Shown here piece after piece: positions 27,970 to 32,345 of a stretch of 32,345 nucleotides of DNA; position 1 is the stretch's first letter, and each line of letters begins with the position of its first letter. The notes below the pieces were generated by a model. That model was given only the letters and a program-made list of their open reading frames with translations, searched no databases and was not told the origin of the DNA. A program made the position numbers and the translations under genes. Source of the DNA: Clostridia bacterium (lineage in GTDB: Bacteria; Bacillota; Clostridia; Christensenellales; DTU072); the NCBI GenBank assembly GCA_017504305.1, contig JAFVRJ010000006.1, positions 1-32,345 of the forward strand. Reading direction: 5' to 3'.

Positions 27970-28250
27970 GTGAAGGGAAGATAAAAAAGATATTTTACCT
28001 TTTTAATCGATAGATTTGAACCCGCGCGTACTTAATCACGGCGGAGCAGTGCATGGAATCCGCAAGTTGTTGCGGTATGGAATTGATTGCAAAGCAATCG
28101 TATGGAATCAAGCCGCAGAAAAATGCACCTTTGGTGATGCCATACGCCTACGGCGATACCCTACACGCTAACGCGTGATTCCATACCAAGCCTGCGGCTT
28201 GAATAAAAAACGACAAATTCCTGTCGGAGTTTGTCGTTTTTTGGTGCGGT
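27969..28250. repeat. hairpin-mosaic repeat, copy A (282 nt)
   Basis: Matches copy B at 31414-31653 from end to end, apart from about 41 extra nt here (28137-28177). It is built from short perfect hairpins of different sequence: CCGCAA/TTGCGG (28060-28075), GATTGC/GCAATC (28085-28099), CACC/GGTG (28126-28136), CGCC/GGCG (28145-28155), CACGC/GCGTG (28164-28177) and AAGCC/GGCTT (28188-28200). They are separated by the octamer TATGGAAT or its complement ATTCCATA. CAAGCCGCAG (28109-28118) can also pair with CTGCGGCTTG (28192-28201), enclosing the middle hairpins. The right end holds the tRNA-Leu terminator and the first bases of the tRNA 3' end. No coding capacity. Confidence 0.85.
28205..28242 (-). 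terminator. tRNA-Leu terminator within repeat copy A
   Basis: ACGACAAA and TTTGTCGT form a stem flanked by an A-run and a T-run, beginning directly at the tRNA CCA. It is conserved in sequence in copy B with a swapped base pair. Confidence 0.85.
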
Positions 28251-28328
28251 TGACAAGATTTGAACTTGCACGAATTTTACCTCATAAGAGCCTGAATCTT
28301 ACGCGTCTGCCAATTCCGCCACAACCGC
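28242..28328 (-). tRNA. tRNA-Leu(CAG)
   Basis: An 87-nt class II tRNA on the minus strand: acceptor GCGGTTG with CAACCGC, D-arm TGGCGGAATTGGCAGACGC, anticodon stem TAAGA/TCTTA with loop TTCAGGC (anticodon CAG), a long variable arm, T-loop GTTCAAATC, and encoded CCA. It lies after the GH43 gene on the same strand with its own promoter. Confidence 0.94.
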
Positions 28329-28338
28329 ATCTTATAGT

Positions 28339-28367
28339 ATTTTAGTATATAAATTTTTTAAAGTCAA
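28339..28367 (-). promoter_or_regulatory. tRNA-Leu promoter
   Basis: Minus strand: -35 TTGACT (28362-28367), 17-nt spacer, -10 TAAAAT (28339-28344), starting 9 nt after the GH43 stop codon. No terminator separates the GH43 gene from the tRNA. Confidence 0.75.
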
Positions 28368-28375
28368 TCATAGGC

Positions 28376-29806
28376 TTAAAGTTTATTTGCCCAAAGTGGC
28401 CTACCTTGAAAAGACGTTGCAGTAATGCTATAAGTGTTCTTTTTAAGATAATCTACGTATTGAGCAATTATACAACCTTTGTACTCAAGGTCATCTATTA
28501 CTATGTTCAAATATAATCCCTCTTTTAATTCCCAAGACCCTACTTTGATGCCATTTTTAACAATTGTATAATTGGCATTAAGACAATATCTATCAGACTC
28601 TACGTAATCGTCTATCGTCTGCTCGGTGTGAATTATTAAATCGTATTCACCAACTATATCACTTTCATTGACGCGACCAAACACTTCGCCCAAATAATTA
28701 TTTGGAGCCATTACCGGCCATGCATCCTCATTAAATAGCAAAGTATTTACGCAAGCGTAATAATTCTGATTGATTTTAGTACCTATTCCACTTCTACGAT
28801 GATAAATGACGTAGTAGCTGCCGTTAATTTTTGTAACAGAATTATGACCGAGTGCGGCATAGCCAATTAACTGACCTTCATAACGATAATTACCGGCAAT
28901 TTTATTGCCCTTACCGCGCGGTGTTGCGACGTCTTCATTATTTATATCATAATACGGGCCATCAGGATTTTTAGAACGAGCAACTCGCATATTATAATTA
29001 CTTGCAAGATTCCCTTCCGACACCATCAAATAATAGTATTCCGTTTCAGCATTATAAAATATATATGGTCCTTCTACACCCGAACTATAACCATCACGCC
29101 ATAGTAATTTACCAAATCCTTCAGTTTTAGCAAGGCCTACTTTACTGCCGGTGCGATGTAACTCCTTAATATAAATTCCGCTAAAATAGGACCCGTAAAC
29201 CATCCATAGTTTACCTTTTTTATCAAAGAAAATTTGTGGATCTATTGCGTTGGGCTCATGCCACCAATTGTCGTTGGAATATACTAATACTTCTTCGTTG
29301 GAATAAGGTCCTGTTACAGCATCTGAAGAAACTCTACCGATAACGGATTTGCCTTTTCCAAATTCAGCAGTCAAAGCATAGTACATATAATAACGGTTAC
29401 CGAATTTAATAACGTCGGGAGCCCAAGTAGATTTAATACCACCATAGTCGCCGACGTAGTCGCTCGACTTATTTAGCACCGTACGCCAATTCTTCGTACC
29501 GAATATGCCCTCTGGATTGCCTTCCTTATTAACAATCTCCCAACTAATTAAATCAGTTGATCTTGAAACTGCAAAATGAGTACCAAAAGCATAGTAAAAA
29601 CCACTTTCTTCATCATAAAAGACGGATGGATCGTGAACTCTTGTATAGGATACAATTTTTTGCGATGGCATTGTACTATCAGTATTCAAAAAGGAATCGT
29701 TTTTCTTATACCACATATTATCCCAGACACTAAGACAAGAAGCAAAAGTAATTTGCATGAAAAAGCAAACTAATATAGCTATTAAACTATTAATCAACCT
29801 TTTCAT
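28376..29806 (-). CDS. GH43-family arabinan-degrading lipoprotein (putative arabinanase/arabinofuranosidase)
   Basis: A 476-aa glycoside hydrolase. The N-terminus is a signal peptide ending in a lipobox-like FASC (C24), so the enzyme is probably anchored outside the membrane. The five-bladed propeller has the GH43 catalytic set: D59 (VHDPS, general base), D189 (IDPQIFF, pKa modulator) and E245 (GVEGPYIF, general acid), plus the calcium-site-like GHNSV. A C-terminal beta-rich domain of about 100 residues (from about 375) matches the extra domain of extracellular endo-arabinanases. These enzymes cut alpha-1,5-arabinan; some relatives act on arabinoxylan. AGAGGTG lies a few nt before the ATG. 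It is downstream of an MFS transporter on the same strand but has its own promoter and follows that gene's terminator. Confidence 0.88.
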   Translation of the reverse strand: MKRLINSLIAILVCFFMQITFASCLSVWDNMWYKKNDSFLNTDSTMPSQKIVSYTRVHDPSVFYDEESGFYYAFGTHFAVSRSTDLISWEIVNKEGNPEGIFGTKNWRTVLNKSSDYVGDYGGIKSTWAPDVIKFGNRYYMYYALTAEFGKGKSVIGRVSSDAVTGPYSNEEVLVYSNDNWWHEPNAIDPQIFFDKKGKLWMVYGSYFSGIYIKELHRTGSKVGLAKTEGFGKLLWRDGYSSGVEGPYIFYNAETEYYYLMVSEGNLASNYNMRVARSKNPDGPYYDINNEDVATPRGKGNKIAGNYRYEGQLIGYAALGHNSVTKINGSYYVIYHRRSGIGTKINQNYYACVNTLLFNEDAWPVMAPNNYLGEVFGRVNESDIVGEYDLIIHTEQTIDDYVESDRYCLNANYTIVKNGIKVGSWELKEGLYLNIVIDDLEYKGCIIAQYVDYLKKNTYSITATSFQGRPLWANKL

Positions 29807-29822
29807 ACCGCACCTCTTTTTT

Positions 29823-29851
29823 ATTATAAATGTGCAGTGTTATAATTTCAA
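29823..29851 (-). promoter_or_regulatory. GH43 gene promoter
   Basis: Minus strand: -35 TTGAAA (29846-29851), 17-nt spacer, perfect -10 TATAAT (29823-29828), just before the GH43 start. A tandem A6-GTAC-A6-GGTC motif (plus-strand 29857-29876) lies directly upstream and could be an activator or repressor site. Confidence 0.65.
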
Positions 29852-29894
29852 TAGTGAAAAAAGTACAAAAAAGGTCAAATTTCTTATTTAAATG

Positions 29895-29924
29895 CAAAAA
29901 ACAAGAGCCCATCGGGCTCTTGTT
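29895..29924 (-). terminator. terminator after the MFS gene
   Basis: An 11-bp perfect stem (29900-29910 with 29914-29924, AACAAGAGCCC), loop ATC, followed on the minus strand by a T-run. Strong, and placed 15 nt after the MFS stop. Confidence 0.92.
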
Positions 29925-29938
29925 TAACTTCTATAAGA

Positions 29939-31288
29939 TTATTTGTCAGATTTAAGAAGTTCCAAGCGCAATCTGTCGGCATCCTTACGTACGAAGAAAA
30001 TCGGTATGAATGCAAATACAGCAATAATAGATGCAGCCAAGAAAATTTCGAAGGGAGGTAAGTAATCTACACTGGTGTTATCTACTTTCATAAGGTTGAT
30101 AATCATGGTGATCAACGGACCGATTAGCATAGGAACTAAAACGCTGAAGACCATTCTAACGCCTTGGAATCTGCCTTCACTACCCTTGGGAATATAATCT
30201 TGGAAGCTTGACATAAGCGCGCTACCACCTGAAAGCAATGCGCCAAGCATAAAGGTACCGATGATTACTAAAACGTAAACGTAGCTGGATTGAGGCATAA
30301 ACTTCATAAGATAAATGCCAAGTGTACTGAGTACAACGATTATTACCAACGGGAAATAGAAGTGTTTTCTACCAAATTTGTCAGAAAGCACACCACTAAC
30401 ACCGGTAAATGCGCCAGCAAGAACTATAACGATAGCTAAAGGCAATATAAAGTCTTTAATACCAAGGGTATTAAGAATAAAGTTAATAAGATAAGAGAAG
30501 AAAGTTTGTTGTGAAATACCTAAAATGCAGTTTGCAGTCAAGCAAACGTAAAGCATTTTATTATTTTTAATGACGGAAGGACGGAAACCATAGAAAGTTT
30601 CTTTAAAATAGTCTGGGTTACTATTTTTAACAACGTTAGGAGCGTCCTTCAAGATAAAGATAGCAACGATACCTGCGACAATGGGGAATATACCAAGCAC
30701 AATAAAGAACAAGGCGTTTGTTTCATTTTGAGCGTTATAAAGGAACATTGCAAGTACGAATACTATGACAAAAGCAAGGATACTAAACACCGAGTTAATG
30801 GCATTAACTTTACCGCGGTTAGTTGTATCGGTAACGTCAACAACCCAAGTGGAGTAAGCTGCGTCGTTTGCGGTTGATCCAAAGAAAGTCATAATGCAGT
30901 CGAAAACAACGAGCAAAGCTGCAACCAATCCTATTGATTTAGCTGAAGGGGACATCGGGATAGCTGCAAAGAGCATAATGGTAACGCCCCAAGCAAGGTA
31001 GCCATATGCAATAAAAGGCTTACGCTTACCAACTTTGTCGATAAAGCCACCGGCAAAGATTGCGGTTGCAGTAGCAGTAATAGCGGAAAGCCAAATCATA
31101 AGAGTGCTTACGATGGTTGCTAAATCTTGGCGATGTACGTTAGAGAAGATATCTTGAGCAAGAGTAGCAAAATACATATTTTCTACTGACCATGCAATCT
31201 GCCCTACTAAACCGAATAAAATGCAACAAGTCCATACTTTACCGCTCAATTTAGTTGTGGTGTTGCCAACTGAAGAATTGTTTTCCAT
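29939..31288 (-). CDS. major facilitator superfamily transporter, putative sugar or glycoside carrier
   Basis: A 449-aa inner-membrane carrier with twelve predicted helices in two halves and a central cytosolic loop (about residues 205-235). The loop 2-3 motif GFIDKVGKRKPF is the MFS motif A variant, and GVLSDKFGRKHF is its counterpart between helices 8 and 9. The substrate is not readable; its neighbour GH43 suggests arabino-oligosaccharides or other plant sugars. The ATG at 31288 is preceded by GGAG 8 nt upstream; an in-frame TTG at 31303 would include that site and is rejected. It has its own promoter (31320-31347) and terminator. Confidence 0.88.
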   Translation of the reverse strand: MENNSSVGNTTTKLSGKVWTCCILFGLVGQIAWSVENMYFATLAQDIFSNVHRQDLATIVSTLMIWLSAITATATAIFAGGFIDKVGKRKPFIAYGYLAWGVTIMLFAAIPMSPSAKSIGLVAALLVVFDCIMTFFGSTANDAAYSTWVVDVTDTTNRGKVNAINSVFSILAFVIVFVLAMFLYNAQNETNALFFIVLGIFPIVAGIVAIFILKDAPNVVKNSNPDYFKETFYGFRPSVIKNNKMLYVCLTANCILGISQQTFFSYLINFILNTLGIKDFILPLAIVIVLAGAFTGVSGVLSDKFGRKHFYFPLVIIVVLSTLGIYLMKFMPQSSYVYVLVIIGTFMLGALLSGGSALMSSFQDYIPKGSEGRFQGVRMVFSVLVPMLIGPLITMIINLMKVDNTSVDYLPPFEIFLAASIIAVFAFIPIFFVRKDADRLRLELLKSDK

Positions 31289-31319
31289 AAAGAATCTCCA
31301 CAAATATATTATCTATATT

Positions 31320-31347
31320 ATTTTAACATATATATTAGATAAGTCAA
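31320..31347 (-). promoter_or_regulatory. MFS gene promoter
   Basis: Minus strand: -35 TTGACT (31342-31347), 16-nt spacer, -10 TAAAAT (31320-31325), about 30 nt before the ATG. Confidence 0.65.
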
Positions 31348-31413
31348 TATTTATTATTAAATGAATATGGCTGATAGAGCATAAAAAAGAAACACAATAA
31401 CGTTTTTCAATTC

Positions 31414-31653
31414 TGTGAAGGGGCGATGAAAAAGATATTTTACCTTTTTATCGATGGATTTGAACCCGTGCGTACTCAATCAGGGCAGAGCCGTGCATGG
31501 AATCCGCAACTTGTTGCGGTATGGAATTGATTGCAAAGCAATCGTATGGAATCAAGCTGCAGAAAAATACACCTTTGGTGATTCCATACCAAGCCTGCGG
31601 CTTGAATAAAAAAAGACAAATTCCTGTCGCAATTTGTCTTTTTTTGGTGCGGT
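31414..31653. repeat. hairpin-mosaic repeat, copy B (240 nt)
   Basis: Same order as copy A: a T-arm-like GATTTGAACCCG (31458-31469) near the left end, hairpins CCGCAA/TTGCGG and GATTGC/GCAATC with TATGGAAT linkers, CACC/GGTG, ATTCCATA, AAGCC/GGCTT, then a terminator and GGTGCGGT. It lacks the two hairpins CGCC/GGCG and CACGC/GCGTG. In the outer stem CAAGCCGCAG has become CAAGCTGCAG, which still pairs through G-U. The tRNA that would follow the right end is missing. Confidence 0.85.
31608..31645. terminator. terminator-like stem in repeat copy B
   Basis: GACAAATT (31615-31622) pairs with AATTTGTC (31631-31638), flanked by an A-run and a T-run. It is the counterpart of the tRNA-Leu terminator in copy A, but no tRNA gene abuts it here. 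Confidence 0.7.
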
Positions 31654-31740
31654 CGATGGGACCACTCGATATATTGTATATTATTATTACACTTCGTGGC
31701 TATAAACGATATAGTATTTACATTTGATTGTACTCGTCAG

Positions 31741-31852
31741 GTTGCTTTGCAACTTGTGCACCCTATTTGCTAAAGCAAAATGGGTGTACAGCTCAATTGA
31801 TCATGCATAAAATAAAAACACGCAAATAATGCGTGTTTTTATTTTGGTGCGG
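31741..31852. repeat. second hairpin cluster with terminator and tRNA-end-like tail
   Basis: Contains GTTGC/GCAAC (31741-31753), then a long imperfect hairpin at 31755-31790 (a 9-bp outer stem with TGTGCACCC against GGGTGTACA including one G-U pair, and an inner ATTTGCT/AGCAAA part), then an 11-bp terminator stem at 31814-31840 (loop AATAA). The last is followed by ATTTTGGTGCGGT, the same tail as repeats A and B. The linker and hairpin sequences differ from A and B, so it is related in plan and not in sequence. Confidence 0.55.
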
Positions 31853-31891
31853 TAGCGGGGAGAATATACGAACTTTTATCATAAAAACACG

Positions 31892-31911
31892 TCTTAATAC
31901 AATCTTAATAC
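31892..31911 (+). promoter_or_regulatory. direct repeat upstream of trkH (possible response-regulator site)
   Basis: TCTTAATAC occurs at 31892-31900 and again at 31903-31911, an 11-nt period. One-turn direct repeats are the usual binding geometry of OmpR-family regulators. No clear -10/-35 pair was found between it and trkH. Confidence 0.35.
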
Positions 31912-31993
31912 CCGGGGGTAGAGTGCTAATGCCATCTTTATTTGTTGTTTAGTAAAATGCATATAGTAGAAAGAATGTAAGGAGAGGTGTATA

Positions 31994-32345
31994 ATGCGGT
32001 CTTTACATAAATTAAAACTGTCGTCATTCCAAGTCATTTTACTTGGCTTTGCGGCAGTAATACTGATCGGAGCGTTTATGCTGATGCTCCCCATATCGAG
32101 CAAAGACGGTATTGTAACGCCGCTTTCGGATGCCTTGTTCACGTCAACCTCAGCAGTATGCGTAACGGGACTTATCGTGCAGGATACGGCAACCTATTGG
32201 TCGTACTTTGGGCAAGCGATCATTCTCATACTCATTCAGATAGGCGGCTTGGGCGTTGTAACGGTTGCAGCTTCGGCATCTATTCTCGCAGGCAGAAAGA
32301 TCGGGCTTGGACAGCGAAGCACGATGAAGGAGGCAATGTCAGCCC
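31994..32345 (+). CDS. trkH: TrkH/KtrB-family potassium transporter subunit, N-terminal part only
   Basis: The first 117 residues of a potassium-channel-like transporter, cut by the window end. It starts MRSLHKLKLSSFQVILLGF, with membrane helices at about 13-33 and 72-92. The first selectivity-filter segment is LFTSTSAVCVTGL (about 49-61), the hallmark of the TrkH/KtrB family, and the helix IILILIQIGGLGVVT follows. AAGGAGAGG lies about 6 nt before the ATG. Codon choice differs from the rest of the window: many CTG, ATC, GCG and ACG codons, with GC near one half by eye. A trkA/ktrA-like partner gene would be expected just outside the window. Confidence 0.92.
   Translation, partial: MRSLHKLKLSSFQVILLGFAAVILIGAFMLMLPISSKDGIVTPLSDALFTSTSAVCVTGLIVQDTATYWSYFGQAIILILIQIGGLGVVTVAASASILAGRKIGLGQRSTMKEAMSA

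Larger units (their letters stand above)
31304..31993. other. 690-nt intergenic region without a gene
   Basis: From left to right it holds the MFS promoter, a short AT-rich stretch, repeat copy B (31414-31653), about 90 nt with no recognisable feature, a second hairpin cluster with a terminator (31741-31840), tRNA-end-like sequence GGTGCGGT (31845-31852), and the trkH leader with an 11-nt-spaced direct repeat. No reading frame here looks coding. Confidence 0.75.

Noticed and set aside
28060..28201. Possible small CRISPR array
   Set aside because: The repeated unit is only 8 nt (TATGGAAT) and appears in both orientations; the intervening pieces are self-complementary hairpins of varying length, unlike spacers, and no cas genes are present.
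31497..31727. Plus-strand reading frame of 76 codons in the intergenic region
   Set aside because: It begins at the ATGGAAT linker of repeat copy B and runs through its hairpins and terminator; codon content is that of the repeat, and it has no ribosome binding site.
31845..31880. A tRNA gene after the third terminator (GGTGCGGTAGCGGGGAG)
   Set aside because: The first bases resemble a tRNA 3' end with CCA, but no T-arm of correct geometry, anticodon arm or matching 5' acceptor strand follows.
31894..32142. Minus-strand frame of 82 codons opposite trkH
   Set aside because: It lies antisense to a clear TrkH coding region and its leader, with no family resemblance.

Overview
The window looks like chromosome from a low-GC, AT-rich anaerobic Firmicute of class Clostridia, probably an uncultured gut lineage. 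The main pointers are a SCIFF ranthipeptide with its radical SAM maturase (a clostridial hallmark), the yajC/secDF/recJ/relA and ruvCAB-queA-tgt gene orders, a ClpC-type AAA+ protein, a long-form hibernation factor, and consensus TTGACA/TATAAT promoters with GGAGG ribosome binding sites. The species cannot be named from the sequence.

Layout. (1) 1-311: a minus-strand tRNA cluster, Pro(TGG), CAT-anticodon and Asp(GTC, cut by the window edge), with one strong promoter. (2) 414-3105: a plus-strand cation P-type ATPase ending in a terminator shared with the next block. (3) 3104-16986: a long minus-strand housekeeping block, in transcription order ruvC-ruvA-ruvB-queA-tgt, yajC, scfA (SCIFF)-scfB (maturase), secD-secF, recJ-rel. 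Most sub-blocks have their own promoter or terminator, and a divergent plus-strand membrane protein gene sits between scfA and yajC. (4) 17028-19982: a minus-strand operon for a small TM1266-like regulator, a lipoprotein, a permease and an ATPase (an ABC importer of unknown substrate). It is preceded by a leader of about 115 nt that can fold into mutually exclusive antiterminator and terminator hairpins. (5) 19959-27267: galU-clpC-hpf-TIM-barrel isomerase-pgi-degenerate ABC ATPase, tightly packed on the minus strand; a GtrA-family gene diverges from galU. (6) 27969-31993: an accessory region with a tRNA-Leu(CAG), a GH43 lipoprotein, an MFS transporter and two copies of a hairpin-mosaic repeat, plus a third related hairpin/terminator cluster. 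(7) 31994-end: the start of a trkH-type potassium transporter gene with visibly higher GC.

How the genes work together. The housekeeping block covers Holliday-junction processing, queuosine synthesis, protein export, single-strand nuclease activity and the stringent response. The galU-pgi operon joins sugar-phosphate and UDP-glucose metabolism to proteostasis and ribosome hibernation. GH43 plus MFS suggests local use of arabinose-containing plant glycans.

Most worth following up: the attenuator-like leader at about 19829-19948, which matches no riboswitch class I know; the hairpin-mosaic elements attached to tRNA 3' ends, which carry a compensatory base-pair change; a MalK-like ATPase at 19959-20984 that has lost almost every catalytic motif; and two genes (ruvC and the TIM-barrel isomerase) with a promoter -10 box exactly 8 nt before the ATG and no Shine-Dalgarno, suggesting leaderless mRNAs. 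No CRISPR array, prophage or transposase gene was seen.
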